From contig JALEGI010000017.1 in assembly GCA_022763045.1 (NCBI GenBank), positions 1-40,473 on the forward strand: a stretch of DNA of 40,473 nucleotides, read 5' to 3'. This document shows positions 7,370 to 14,953 of the stretch, piece after piece (the first letter of the stretch is position 1; each line of letters opens with the position of its first letter). A program made the position numbers and the translations under genes. The notes below the pieces were generated by a model. It searched no databases. It was not told where the DNA came from and was given only the letters and a program-made list of their open reading frames with translations. The DNA is from Simkaniaceae bacterium (GTDB lineage: Bacteria > Chlamydiota > Chlamydiia > Chlamydiales > JACRBE01).

Positions 7370-7747
7370 TTAAGTAACAATTTCCAGGCTCTCTTGTGTG
7401 TAAGTAGTCCACTTATCGATCCTGCCGCGGCTCGCCTCGGCGGGGTACTTTTCTTCCATTGCCTCGAGCTTCTCAAAGGATGCCTCGATGGGATCGATGC
7501 CTAGGGTGTGGGCAAGATAGACAATATTGCGAAAGACATCGCCAATTTCCTCACGCAGCTCCTGCATCGTTTTCTCATCGGGATTTTCACTCTGCTCGCA
7601 GGTGAGCCACCGCAAAGGATCAAGGAGTTCACCCACCTCTGAGGCGAGGCTCATAGCAACATTTTTTGGTGCATGAAACTGCTCCCAATCGCGCACTCGA
7701 TAAAATTCAATTATTTTTGGAAGTAATTCTTTATATTCTCTATGCAT
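7370..7747 (-). CDS. MazG-like nucleotide pyrophosphohydrolase (dCTPase type)
   Basis: Probably hydrolyses non-canonical or excess deoxynucleoside triphosphates to monophosphates (house-cleaning). It has 125 residues, an all-alpha MazG fold, and the family stretches VRDWEQFHAPKNVAMSLASE, then ExGE as EVGELLD (about residues 37-43), then the second metal motif EEIGDVFRNIVYLA (about residues 65-78). The end YPAEASRGRIDKWT resembles the (Y)P.E.ARGRADKYTEL end of the RS21-C6/dCTPase branch. It is monocistronic and convergent with the DUF1653 operon. Confidence 0.88.
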   Translation of the reverse strand: MHREYKELLPKIIEFYRVRDWEQFHAPKNVAMSLASEVGELLDPLRWLTCEQSENPDEKTMQELREEIGDVFRNIVYLAHTLGIDPIEASFEKLEAMEEKYPAEASRGRIDKWTTYTQESLEIVT

Positions 7748-7787
7748 TTGTAAAATTTTATTTTATTTATAGGTAATTATTCGACAG

Positions 7788-8927
7788 GTGTTTATACTAC
7801 TTGTCATGAAAATTTCTTTAGTCCAATACAAGTCACTTTCAGGCTTTATATCTTTAAAAGAGCCGGGACATCTTACTCTCTCTGGAAATACATCGCGCAT
7901 TGTTGAGGATCTTACAAGCATTGCCTCTCACGAAAAGGGTAGGTTACTGCTTTTTATTTTGCAGGTCAAGCTCCAAGAGTTATCAAAAACACTCAAGATT
8001 TCTATCTCTGAGAGCTCTAAAAAAGGTCACACTAGATTTACCTTTGACTCAAAGAAGGAGGGCTACAACTATGAAATTGAATACCTCGGAATTGAAAGAC
8101 CCTATCTTGCTGGCAACCCCTTAACTACGGAGGTTTTTGCCAGATATTTGCCCTCATCTGCTATTTTGATGCATGAGCTTGTTCATGTCATGCACTCTTT
8201 GATCAATCACAAAGCATTGGTAGAGCGAGCAAGCCATAGAATAGGGGTTGCGCAAAGTGGAGCGCTTTGGGGTGACGAAGAGGAGAGAGCTGCAACTTTA
8301 GGCCTGACCTACCACACCGTGAAAACTCTACCCTCTGAAAATAGCCATTTAGAGGCGCTCGGACTTCCTCCAAGATGTGACCACTCTGGCGCTTTTTCTA
8401 CTGAAACGATTGTCCAGTATGAATTTCGAATGAACTTAGTTTACGCGAAACCTTTGCAGATTCGTGAAGAAATCAAAACTTGGACAAACTGGAAATGGTT
8501 AGTTTGGGCTCTATTTTTCTTATCCAATGCAAAAAATGTTGTAGGAGCGCAGGTAGTTTTAGATCATCCACTTCTTAAAGAGAGGCGCAAAAGTCTTTGT
8601 GAATCGCTCCTTGCAAGTCGCCAAGACACCCTTACTGTCAATGAGGTGCTTGTCTACCACCAGTATGGTGCGCAATTTCCCGTACCATTCACTATTGGTG
8701 AGTTAAGTGAAATGTCAGAGCGCAAGCTTCAGGCTCTCTGGTGTGGAAATGACTCCTTTTTTCCAAAAATTTTACGCCCTGATACGCCTTATGCTGAGCT
8801 CAAAAAATTAGCGGGCAAGGTTCCCCGTCAGTTGAAAGAAAAACTCGAGTCAGAACCTCACTATCTCAAAAGTTTAGAAGAGATATGCGCATGTAATAGT
8901 GTTGAAGTGAAAGAGCTCTTTTGCTAG
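7788..8927 (+). CDS. NleD-like (M91-type) zinc metalloprotease, candidate effector
   Basis: A 379-residue protein. Residues 124-136 (SAILMHELVHVMH) carry the zinc motif HExxH (His129, Glu130, His133), followed about 30 residues later by WGDEEERAATLGL, which resembles the downstream acidic and Gly segment in the M91 family of NleD, a type III effector protease that cleaves host JNK/p38 kinases. The first 100 residues and the C-terminal 200 are not recognised; a hydrophobic stretch (WLVWALFFL) lies near residue 240. There is no signal peptide, as expected for type III or IV delivery. The GTG at 7788 and ATG at 7806 are both possible starts. The family assignment is by motif only. Confidence 0.62.
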   Translation: MFILLVMKISLVQYKSLSGFISLKEPGHLTLSGNTSRIVEDLTSIASHEKGRLLLFILQVKLQELSKTLKISISESSKKGHTRFTFDSKKEGYNYEIEYLGIERPYLAGNPLTTEVFARYLPSSAILMHELVHVMHSLINHKALVERASHRIGVAQSGALWGDEEERAATLGLTYHTVKTLPSENSHLEALGLPPRCDHSGAFSTETIVQYEFRMNLVYAKPLQIREEIKTWTNWKWLVWALFFLSNAKNVVGAQVVLDHPLLKERRKSLCESLLASRQDTLTVNEVLVYHQYGAQFPVPFTIGELSEMSERKLQALWCGNDSFFPKILRPDTPYAELKKLAGKVPRQLKEKLESEPHYLKSLEEICACNSVEVKELFC

Positions 8928-8939
8928 TCTCACTACCCT

Positions 8940-9869
8940 ATGACACCAATTGTTGACCTTCATTGCGATCTACTTGGCTGCATCGCCCACGGAAAAGATC
9001 TCCATTTTGACTCACCGGAAACGAACTGCTCTTTGCCGCAACTCAAAGCAGGCAACGTTGCCTGTCAGGTTCTAGCCGTCTCTGCCGTGACAGGGGAGGG
9101 GTCCTCCTCAATCGCTAGATCCCAGGTAGACCTATATAAAAAGCTGCCCACCAAAAATGTTCCGCGCTTTTTATTTGCGATTGAGAATGCTTCAGCTCTA
9201 GTTGATGAGTTTGAACCGCTCAAGCTAGCCTTCGATCGCCTGGATGCCTATCACAACGTATGTCCCATTCTCTATGTGAGTTTGACATGGAATCATGAAA
9301 ACCGCTTTGGAGGGGGAAATAACGCCGTCGGTATTGGCCTGAAACCCGATGGGCGCGCGCTCTTAGACTATCTCTCGGGTAAAAATATCACAATTGATTT
9401 AAGCCACACCTCAGATGCACTCGCTGAAGATATCTTAAACCACATTGAAAGAAATTCTCTCAAGCTCACCGCAATTGCCAGTCACTCCAACTTTCGCCCC
9501 GTTACAGGCATTGCTCGCAACATGCCCGACTGGCTCACAAAAGCAATTATCGCGCAAAATGGTATCATCGGACTCAACTTCATCAGACGCTTTATTGGTG
9601 ATACACCTGAGGATTTTCTCAAGCATATCGATCACTGCTACAAACTTGGTGGTGAAGATGCCCTCTGCTTTGGCGCAGATTACTACGGAGGGTTGAATAT
9701 CGACTTTCCTGAGAAGAGATATCCCGTCTTTCAAAAGGACTTTGGCAATGCCAGTTGCTACCCAAAGCTTGTCGATCTACTAAAAACTACCCTCTCAAAA
9801 GAGCAGGTAGATAAAATCACCCATCAAAACGCATACAAATTTATCGACTCTTTGAGCACAGCACATTGA
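8940..9869 (+). CDS. M19-family dipeptidase (renal dipeptidase-like)
   Basis: A metal-dependent dipeptidase with an amidohydrolase-type TIM barrel, 309 residues. The ligands of the family are visible: DLHCDLL near the N-terminus (HxD), the bridging Glu in LFAIENAS (about residue 83), IDLSHTSD (about residue 154), ASHSNFRPV (about residue 183) and FGADYYGG (about residue 243). There is no signal peptide, so it is probably cytosolic and processes small peptides taken from the host or from cell-wall turnover. It starts 12 bases after the metalloprotease gene and converges with the methyltransferase gene, overlapping it by 29 bases. Confidence 0.9.
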   Translation: MTPIVDLHCDLLGCIAHGKDLHFDSPETNCSLPQLKAGNVACQVLAVSAVTGEGSSSIARSQVDLYKKLPTKNVPRFLFAIENASALVDEFEPLKLAFDRLDAYHNVCPILYVSLTWNHENRFGGGNNAVGIGLKPDGRALLDYLSGKNITIDLSHTSDALAEDILNHIERNSLKLTAIASHSNFRPVTGIARNMPDWLTKAIIAQNGIIGLNFIRRFIGDTPEDFLKHIDHCYKLGGEDALCFGADYYGGLNIDFPEKRYPVFQKDFGNASCYPKLVDLLKTTLSKEQVDKITHQNAYKFIDSLSTAH

Positions 9870-10422
9870 GCCATGCATTGGCAGGGCTTGGGGCAATACG
9901 ACCCGGAGTATCATTGTTTTTCCAAATCTCAATCGGCGTGAAGAGTCCCTCCAAATAGGGGAGGATCTTGCTCTCATCCATGTCGTAAAAATCGCGTCCC
10001 TTCACGTTGCGGTGCGTGTCACCATATTTATAGTTGGCGTAGAGGACTCCGGAGGGGCGCAGCGCTCGGTAGAGCTTTTCATAGACAGAGCGGTGCTCTT
10101 CGTAGGAAATATGCAACAAACTTGCCGAGCACCAAATGGCATCGAACTCTCCGTCAAATTCGATTTCTTGAACGCGCATTTCCAGTGCTGGTTTCCCAAG
10201 CTCTTTTGAGGTGAAGGCGACCATGGAAGGGGAGGGGTCGATGGCTGTAACATCGTGTGCGCGCTCAGAAAAGTATTTGGCATCACGTCCAGCACCAGAT
10301 CCCACCTCCAAAATCTTCGCACTCTTTGGCAGGTGCGGTTCAAATGTGGCATAGCGCTCTTTCATGTCAAAATTGATTGTGCGCTCGTAAAATTTCTGCG
10401 CGTTTTCTTCGTAGTAATTCAT
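9841..10422 (-). CDS. Class I SAM-dependent methyltransferase
   Basis: 193 residues with a Rossmann-type SAM-binding core: motif I ILEVGSGAGRDAKYF (about residues 37-51), the acidic end of beta-2 (VTAIDPSPSMV), motif IV FDAIWCSASLLHI and the post-motif RPSGVLYANYKYG. I placed the start at the ATG at 10422, which overlaps the upstream CPT-like gene stop as ATGA; a longer reading into that gene is possible but has no better start. It is the last gene of the SDR-HIT-def-CPT operon. The acceptor substrate cannot be read from the sequence. Confidence 0.87.
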   Translation of the reverse strand: MNYYEENAQKFYERTINFDMKERYATFEPHLPKSAKILEVGSGAGRDAKYFSERAHDVTAIDPSPSMVAFTSKELGKPALEMRVQEIEFDGEFDAIWCSASLLHISYEEHRSVYEKLYRALRPSGVLYANYKYGDTHRNVKGRDFYDMDESKILPYLEGLFTPIEIWKNNDTPGRIAPSPANAWLNVLCSKSR

Positions 10423-11012
10423 AAGATCTCCAAGATTTTTCGTGCGCACTCTTCGGGAGTGAGAGCAAGTGTATTGAGTTCTAGTTCGTATTCCATTCCA
10501 TTGTGGACAGTGTGGTAATGGCTGCGCGCATGACCTGGAGGAGAGGTGCTTCGCGCGATTTCTCTCTCTTCAATCGTTTCAAGGGGAGCGTCCACTTTAA
10601 TGAAGTGATGCGTGCACCCTTTGAGACTCTCTTTCAGATCTGAGAGCCACTCGCTTTGGTAGAGGATGTAGTCGACAATGAGGTTATTGCCTATCTGACA
10701 ATAGGCTGCGATAGCGCGGTGCATACCCTGAATGATGCGGTAGCCGGCGGGACCAATCTTTAGAGTTACAATTGGTTTGCCATCGATGTCTTTGGTTTGC
10801 TCTACCCCGCGAATATACTCACCTTGTGGGGTGTATTGATCAAATTTACCCTCAGTTTCAAGTGAGGAGAGGTCGGGCTCTTCGATAAGGGCATCAAAAA
10901 AGGTGTCGATGCCAATCCGAAGATACGATTCGGGTGCAATTTCTTGCAGCGCTTTTTGAATTGTGGTTTTTCCCGACGATGAGGGGCCGTTAAGTAGAAT
11001 AATGTGACTCAT
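10419..11012 (-). CDS. Chloramphenicol phosphotransferase-like P-loop kinase
   Basis: A 197-residue P-loop protein starting IILLNGPSSSGKTT (Walker A, residues 4-17), then IGIDTFFDAL and DYILYQSEW, which match the CPT-like family. Known members phosphorylate chloramphenicol or other small molecules; here the substrate is unknown. The invariant Asp expected as catalytic base is probably in IGIDTFF (about residue 35). It overlaps the def stop by four bases and the methyltransferase start by four bases, so the three are translationally coupled. Confidence 0.85.
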   Translation of the reverse strand: MSHIILLNGPSSSGKTTIQKALQEIAPESYLRIGIDTFFDALIEEPDLSSLETEGKFDQYTPQGEYIRGVEQTKDIDGKPIVTLKIGPAGYRIIQGMHRAIAAYCQIGNNLIVDYILYQSEWLSDLKESLKGCTHHFIKVDAPLETIEEREIARSTSPPGHARSHYHTVHNGMEYELELNTLALTPEECARKILEIL

Positions 11013-11599
11013 TTTTCGTAGCGCTTAGCGTCCTCTTTCTTCACATCTTTCATGAAAGCAATTAGCTCCTCTTTTGTGTCGAAGCTTTTGATTTCAGCGT
11101 TCGGTCTATCAACGCAGTTTAGCCCTTGCAAGTGGTCGTATTCGTGTTGAAAAACGGTTGCTCCAAAGCCTGTCAGATCTTTTTCGATCGTTTTACCTGA
11201 GAGGTTTTGGTAGCGCACGCGAATATTTTGGTAGCGGGAAACTTTAGCAACCTTCCATGTGTTTTTGCTAAGCAGCACGGAAAAGCAGGCCTCCCAGCCG
11301 GCAAATTGGGTCTCATCGTTTGGGGTAAAGGAGGGATTGATCACAACCTCTAGGTTCTCTATTTGACGGTCATAGCTGAAAAGAAACATCGAGCGGCTGA
11401 TACCAATTTGTGGCGCTGCGAGTCCCGCGGCGGGCATTCTTGGCAGTAGCTCTTCATAGAGCTTTGAGGCGATCTCCTCTGCGAGCATTTGCTCACCCTC
11501 TTTGATTGGTTCAGTCCTCTTTTTTAAGATCTCTTGCTGTGGACAATCAATGGTGACAATTGATGACATGAGTAACATTCCTAGTAGGTGACTGAACAT
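11009..11599 (-). CDS. def: Peptide deformylase with altered motif II
   Basis: Removes the formyl group from nascent protein N-termini with an Fe/Zn centre. The three family motifs are visible: motif I AAGLAAPQIG (about residues 57-66), motif II as WEACFSV instead of the usual EGCLS (the metal Cys is kept), and motif III QHEYDHLQG with both His ligands and the catalytic Glu. The changed motif II suggests a secondary, divergent deformylase. The ATG at 11599 gives a hydrophobic lead (MFSHLLGMLLMSS); the ATG at 11569 has a better SD (AGGA) and gives a conventional N-terminus, so export is uncertain here. It lies two bases after the HIT gene. Confidence 0.88.
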   Translation of the reverse strand: MFSHLLGMLLMSSIVTIDCPQQEILKKRTEPIKEGEQMLAEEIASKLYEELLPRMPAAGLAAPQIGISRSMFLFSYDRQIENLEVVINPSFTPNDETQFAGWEACFSVLLSKNTWKVAKVSRYQNIRVRYQNLSGKTIEKDLTGFGATVFQHEYDHLQGLNCVDRPNAEIKSFDTKEELIAFMKDVKKEDAKRYEK

Positions 11600-11601
11600 A
11601 A

Positions 11602-11973
11602 TTAGTACTTCTGTTTATCGGGGATGACGCCACGAATTCCCCCGCGTGGATCTTTCATGTCGCCCTCGTAGCGAGGGATTAAATGGACATGTAGATGCAT
11701 TACGGTTTGTCCCGCAATTGGGCCGCAGTTCATCCCTATATTGTAGCCGCCTGGTGCATATTTTACATCAAGGCGACTTTTCATAATATTTAGTGCGTGT
11801 ACAAGGTCAGCGCGGATCTCATCTGATGCCGTGAACCAATTTTCCGTATGCTTGTAGGGGATCAAGAGTGTGTGCCCTTGACTTACAGGAAACTGATCAA
11901 AAATCGCATAGCAGTGATCAAACTCCGCGATCACCTCTCGGTTTGCAAGATCGCAGAAGATGCAATCGCTCAT
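11602..11973 (-). CDS. HIT-family hydrolase
   Basis: A 123-residue histidine-triad protein that probably hydrolyses nucleoside phosphoramidates or dinucleotide phosphates. The zinc-type start CIFCDLA, PVSQGHTLLIPYKH (about residues 30-43), NIGMNCGPIAGQTVMHLHVH and the triad HLHVHLIPRY (about residues 92-101) are all present. The ATG overlaps the stop of the upstream SDR by four bases. This is the intact HIT copy; a broken one lies at 2501-2798. Confidence 0.92.
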   Translation of the reverse strand: MSDCIFCDLANREVIAEFDHCYAIFDQFPVSQGHTLLIPYKHTENWFTASDEIRADLVHALNIMKSRLDVKYAPGGYNIGMNCGPIAGQTVMHLHVHLIPRYEGDMKDPRGGIRGVIPDKQKY

Positions 11974-12830
11974 GGTTTCTCCAGAAGATCTTTAAAGAGG
12001 TGCAGCATTTGATCGCGCAGCTGATTTCCTGTCAGGTCGTGGTGCTTTGAGCCGACCGTTTTCTTTACGCCCTCTGAGGTTTGGTAGCGCATGTCAGGAT
12101 TCACTTCAGTTGCAATCTCAAAGATGAGCTCACCGACTTCTCGAGGGTCTTGACCATTTGCTAGAGATTCTGAGCAGAGTTTGTGTAGGGACGAAATAAA
12201 GCTTTCATGTCCTTGAGGGAAAACTCTACTGCTCACTGACCATGGTGTTTTAACTGGGCCCGGCTCAACGAGTGAGACCTTGATGTTCCATGGTGATAGG
12301 CTGACCGCGAGCGATTCAGAGATTGCCTCAAGGGCGAACTTTGTCGCTGCATACATCCCAATGCCAGGTACAGCTCTGACACCTGAGGTGCTGCTCACAT
12401 TAATGATCTTTCCATACTTGCGCGCTTTCATGGTTGGGGCCGCCGCCTGAATTAGCCTTTGACAGCCAAAGAAATTAATATCAAAAAGCTTTTGAGACTC
12501 TTCAATGCCTATCATCTCTTCAGATCCAAAGAGGCCAATTCCCGCATTATTTACTAGGACATCGAGTTTCCCATCACTCTCTACAATCGCCTCTAAGCAA
12601 GCCTCTACAGATGCATCGCTAGTGACATCGAGGTGAATGAGCTCAACGCCATCGATTCCTTCCAAATCTGCTGGCCGCGTGCGATTATAGCCTGCCCACA
12701 CCTTCCAGCCATGCTCATGAAAACATTTAACAGCCTCAACACCGATACCCCCACCACTGCCTGAAATTAAAACATTATTTGGCGTGGCAAAAACAGTTGC
12801 AAAAGTAAGAATCGCTAACAAAAATCTCAT
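11970..12830 (-). CDS. Short-chain dehydrogenase/reductase with Sec-type signal sequence
   Basis: An NAD(P)-dependent oxidoreductase of 286 residues. Residues 1-15 (MRFLLAILTFATVFA) form a compact signal with a FA/TP cleavage site; the Rossmann fold begins at once with NNVLISGSGGGIG (the GxxxGxG loop is GSGGGIG). NNAG (VLVNNAGIG), the catalytic Ser in VSSTSGVR and the YxxxK motif (MYAATKF) are all present, so it should be active. A good SD (AGGA) supports this start, and no internal start would remove only the leader. It is the first gene of a five-gene overlapping operon. Export outside the cytosol is inferred. Confidence 0.88.
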   Translation of the reverse strand: MRFLLAILTFATVFATPNNVLISGSGGGIGVEAVKCFHEHGWKVWAGYNRTRPADLEGIDGVELIHLDVTSDASVEACLEAIVESDGKLDVLVNNAGIGLFGSEEMIGIEESQKLFDINFFGCQRLIQAAAPTMKARKYGKIINVSSTSGVRAVPGIGMYAATKFALEAISESLAVSLSPWNIKVSLVEPGPVKTPWSVSSRVFPQGHESFISSLHKLCSESLANGQDPREVGELIFEIATEVNPDMRYQTSEGVKKTVGSKHHDLTGNQLRDQMLHLFKDLLEKP

Positions 12831-12894
12831 AGTTCCTCGAAATTTAATTGGATTGCGAGTATACTAATCGCATAAAATTTATTGGAAGAACTTT

Positions 12895-13254
12895 ATGTCA
12901 AAGGGACACAACTGGATTTTAAAACTTGAAGGGATGGCCCTTTTTCTATCGACCCTTTTTCTCTACTGGTATCTTGGCGGAGGGCTAAAGAACTTTGTCG
13001 TTTTTGTTGTCATGCCCGATTTTGCCGTTGCAGCCTACCTTTTTGGCCCACGAGTTGGCGCTATTGTCTACAACATCTTCCATTCAAAAGTTCTACCCAT
13101 TTTACTAGCTGTCGCAGGGTGTTACTACGCCGATGAGCTCATGCTCTCTGCCTCACTTGCCTGGCTCTGTCATATTGGCGCCGACCGGATGTTTGGTATT
13201 GGCCTCAAGTCTCTCAGTGGATTCAACAACACCCACCTTGGCGCTTTAAAATAG
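12895..13254 (+). CDS. DUF4260 membrane protein
   Basis: A 119-residue protein with three or four hydrophobic helices, matching the small DUF4260 family: KLEGMALFLSTLFLYWYL at the N-terminus, MPDFAVAAYLFGPRVGAIVYN (about residues 39-59), CHIGADRMFGIGLK and the end GFNNTHLG. The function of the family is unknown. SD GGAAGAA precedes the ATG. The 3' part of this gene is the donor for the duplicated fragment at 13733-13883. Confidence 0.87.
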   Translation: MSKGHNWILKLEGMALFLSTLFLYWYLGGGLKNFVVFVVMPDFAVAAYLFGPRVGAIVYNIFHSKVLPILLAVAGCYYADELMLSASLAWLCHIGADRMFGIGLKSLSGFNNTHLGALK

Positions 13255-13313
13255 TTTATTTAAATCTTTACTTTATGCTACGATTCTTGCCTTGTTAAAC
13301 CAAGGAGTAGTTT

Positions 13314-13613
13314 ATGAAAGTCTCTGAATTAGCATCTAGTGCTGCCAAAATGTTTCGTCGTCCAGTTTTGTTTACTGAAAAATTTCCTGTTGCCGTACCG
13401 GCAAATGTGCTTGCTGAGAACATTATCAGGGTCAACAATACAGTATATTTAGTAGGAATGGCGCCAGAAACTGATGCTGTTGAATTACGCAGATATAGTG
13501 TCTTGAAAGGGGATCAAAAACCAGCTGAACCAGGTGCGATTTTTGTAGGTAGTGTGGCGGGTCCTGAATCATCCACATTCAATTTATTCCGTCATGTTGC
13601 GGTAGTGGAGTGA
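13314..13613 (+). CDS. Unknown small protein, duplicated gene copy A
   Basis: A 99-residue protein not recognised. It has no signal peptide or membrane helix. The central part reads like a small beta-rich domain: KFPVAVPANVLAENIIRVNN, YLVGMAP, VELRRYSVLKG, GAIFVGSVAG and SSTFNLFRHV. It has an SD (AAGGAG) in front of the ATG and a terminator-like hairpin after the stop. Copy B at 13941 has about 45% identity, with shared KF.VAVP.N.L.EN, YL.G.A, VGSVA and FNL.RHV. Conservation of those blocks shows both are real proteins. Confidence 0.75.
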   Translation: MKVSELASSAAKMFRRPVLFTEKFPVAVPANVLAENIIRVNNTVYLVGMAPETDAVELRRYSVLKGDQKPAEPGAIFVGSVAGPESSTFNLFRHVAVVE

Positions 13614-13620
13614 TTGGAGA

Positions 13621-13639
13621 GGGGGGAAACCCCTTCTTT
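13621..13639 (+). terminator. Rho-independent terminator after small gene A
   Basis: A short GC stem GGGG-aaa-CCCC followed by TTCTTT, placed about 8 bases after the stop of copy A. The equivalent position after copy B has a different stem with the same function. Confidence 0.55.
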
Positions 13640-13678
13640 AGAAAATCAAATAATCTATGATCTGTCTTAATAGCTGAT

Positions 13679-13732
13679 ATGAGTTTAGAACAGCAAATCC
13701 TAGAAGATATTCTAGAGGGTAAATTGCAGCCT
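13679..13732 (+). pseudogene. GntR regulator 5' fragment from the duplication
   Basis: The first 18 codons of the GntR gene (MSLEQQILEDILEGKLQP) nearly as in the full gene at 14321, with one amino-acid change. It runs into DUF4260-derived sequence out of frame and ends at a TAG at 13802-13804. It is a by-product of the tandem duplication. The matching promoter region lacks the TTGACA block present upstream of the intact gene. Confidence 0.85.
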
Positions 13733-13883
13733 AACTTTTCGGCCCACGAGTTGGCCCTATTGTCTACAACATCTTCCATTCAAAAGTTCTACCCATTTTA
13801 CTAGCTGTCGCAGGGTGTTACTACGCCGATGAGCTCATGCTCTCCGCGGATTCAATACCACCCATCTTGGTGCTTTAAAATAG
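13733..13883 (+). pseudogene. DUF4260 3' fragment from the duplication
   Basis: A copy of the second half of the DUF4260 gene with an internal deletion of about 70 bp (equivalent to 13149-13218) and the same stop region (GGTGCTTTAAAATAG). Apart from the deletion and a few changes near the junction, it is almost identical to the parent, with a stretch of roughly 85 bases showing at most one change. It has no start codon and cannot be expressed as DUF4260. Confidence 0.88.
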
Positions 13884-13940
13884 TTTATTTAAATCTTTAC
13901 TTTGTGCTACCATCTCCCGTTCAAATCAAGGAGATGTTTT

Positions 13941-14237
13941 ATGAGAGTTACTCAATTCGTTACTAGCGCTATTAAACCTTTTTCACGTCTAATTGAATCC
14001 TATCAAAAGTTTTCTGTTGCAGTTCCATCAAATATGTTGTCTGAGAACCTTTTGAGGGTGGGAGACTCCTTTTATTTAGCTGGCTTGGCGCAAGAAGGTG
14101 ACGGTGTTAAGGTGCGCCATTACTCTATTATTGGAGGCAGCATTGTAGATCATAAAGGTATGGTTTATGTAGGAAGTGTAGCAGATACTAAATCATCCAA
14201 ATTCAATTTATACCGCCATGTCCAAGAAGTGGAGTGA
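13941..14237 (+). CDS. Unknown small protein, duplicated gene copy B
   Basis: A 98-residue paralogue of copy A. The start is the ATG at 13941 behind a strong SD (AAGGAG); a longer reading from 13902 would cross promoter sequence. Conserved blocks are KFSVAVPSNMLSENLLRV, YLAGLAQ, VYVGSVAD and SSKFNLYRHV. Not recognised. Its coding sequence differs from copy A at about half the amino acids, although the DNA on both sides is almost unchanged between units. It is followed by a hairpin with T-run, then by the GntR gene. Confidence 0.75.
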   Translation: MRVTQFVTSAIKPFSRLIESYQKFSVAVPSNMLSENLLRVGDSFYLAGLAQEGDGVKVRHYSIIGGSIVDHKGMVYVGSVADTKSSKFNLYRHVQEVE

Positions 14238-14241
14238 TTTG

Positions 14242-14259
14242 AAGGGGGAGCCCTTTTTT
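14242..14259 (+). terminator. Rho-independent terminator after small gene B
   Basis: Stem AAGGG-GGAG-CCCTT followed directly by TTTT, five bases after the stop of copy B. It is a compact, convincing intrinsic terminator. It occupies the same place as the hairpin after copy A but differs in stem sequence. Confidence 0.65.
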
Positions 14260-14283
14260 GAGAAATTCAAATAATCGATTATA

Positions 14284-14311
14284 TTGACAATAATCTATAA
14301 TCTGTCATAAT
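14284..14311 (+). promoter_or_regulatory. Promoter and possible operator of the GntR-MATE operon
   Basis: -35 TTGACA (14284-14289), 16-base spacer and -10 CATAAT (14306-14311). The inverted repeat TGACA-N13-TGTCA spans both boxes, a fitting site for autoregulation by the GntR protein. The start codon at 14321 lies about ten bases downstream of the -10, so the message has almost no leader. The duplicated fragment upstream lacks the -35 part. Confidence 0.55.
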
Positions 14312-14320
14312 AGCTGATAT

Positions 14321-14953
14321 ATGAGTTTAGAACAGCAAATCCAAGAAGATATTCTAGAGGGTAAGTTGCAGCCTGGTGCAAAGGTGAACATTTCCCTATT
14401 AAAAAAAGAGTACGATGTCGGTCTTGCGCCGCTTCGCGAGGCGCTCTCACGTTTGACTCGGACAGGACTTTTGCTCAGCGAACAAAATAAAGGCTACACC
14501 GTCGCACCAGTAAGTCTTAGCGAGCTCACAGATATTTACGAGATCAGCGCGCACATTGAGGCGCTTGCGATCTCACAAGCTATTGATAGGGGAGGCTCTG
14601 AATGGGAGGAGGAAATCATTGCCTCTCTCTATCAATTACAAAAATTAGAAAAGGCAAAGGTGAAGCCCAAGTTTGATGCGTGGATGGCGGCAAATAGCCG
14701 CTTTCACGCAGCATTAGTTGGAAGCGCATCTCAGCTTGCACTAGATCTTCGGGCTCAAGTTGGCTTGCGTGCTGAGAGGTATGTGCGGCTGGCTTATTCC
14801 GATGTAGTGCTGAATGAATTTTCTGATGAGCACCAAAGGCTTGCAGATGCTTGTTTGGCGCGCGATAAAAAAAAGGCAGTATTGCTTGTCAAAGAGCACA
14901 GCCTGAGTGGTCGAGAAGTACATTTAAAAAGGTTTATGGATGTCACAACCTAA
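14321..14953 (+). CDS. GntR-family transcriptional regulator (FadR/FCD type)
   Basis: A 210-residue regulator. Residues 1-65 form the winged helix (IQEDILEGKLQPGAKVN, VGLAPLREALSRLTRTGLL), and residues 75-205 the all-helical FCD ligand domain (EISAHIEALAISQA, NSRFHAALVGSAS, DEHQRLADACLARDKKKA). Metal-type FCD His and Asp residues are plausible in NSRFH and EHQRL. It overlaps the MATE exporter gene by 14 bases, so the exporter is its most likely target, induced by a small-molecule ligand. Confidence 0.9.
   Translation: MSLEQQIQEDILEGKLQPGAKVNISLLKKEYDVGLAPLREALSRLTRTGLLLSEQNKGYTVAPVSLSELTDIYEISAHIEALAISQAIDRGGSEWEEEIIASLYQLQKLEKAKVKPKFDAWMAANSRFHAALVGSASQLALDLRAQVGLRAERYVRLAYSDVVLNEFSDEHQRLADACLARDKKKAVLLVKEHSLSGREVHLKRFMDVTT

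Larger units (their letters stand above)
13028..14374. repeat. Tandem duplication with TTGCAGCCT at its edges
   Basis: The 9-mer TTGCAGCCT occurs at 13028-13036 (in the DUF4260 gene), 13724-13732 (junction) and 14366-14374 (in the GntR gene). Between these points the order is DUF4260 3' part, small gene, GntR 5' part, twice. Unit 1 is 696 bp and unit 2 is 642 bp, the difference being mainly a deletion of about 70 bp in the second DUF4260 fragment. The simplest origin is a duplication that joined the GntR and DUF4260 genes at the shared 9-mer. Flanking pieces are nearly identical between units, while the small genes inside are not. Confidence 0.9.

Noticed and set aside
12831-12894. Imperfect palindrome TTGCGA..TCGCAT between the SDR and DUF4260 genes
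   Set aside because: Only partly symmetrical and with no regulator next to it, so I do not call it an operator.
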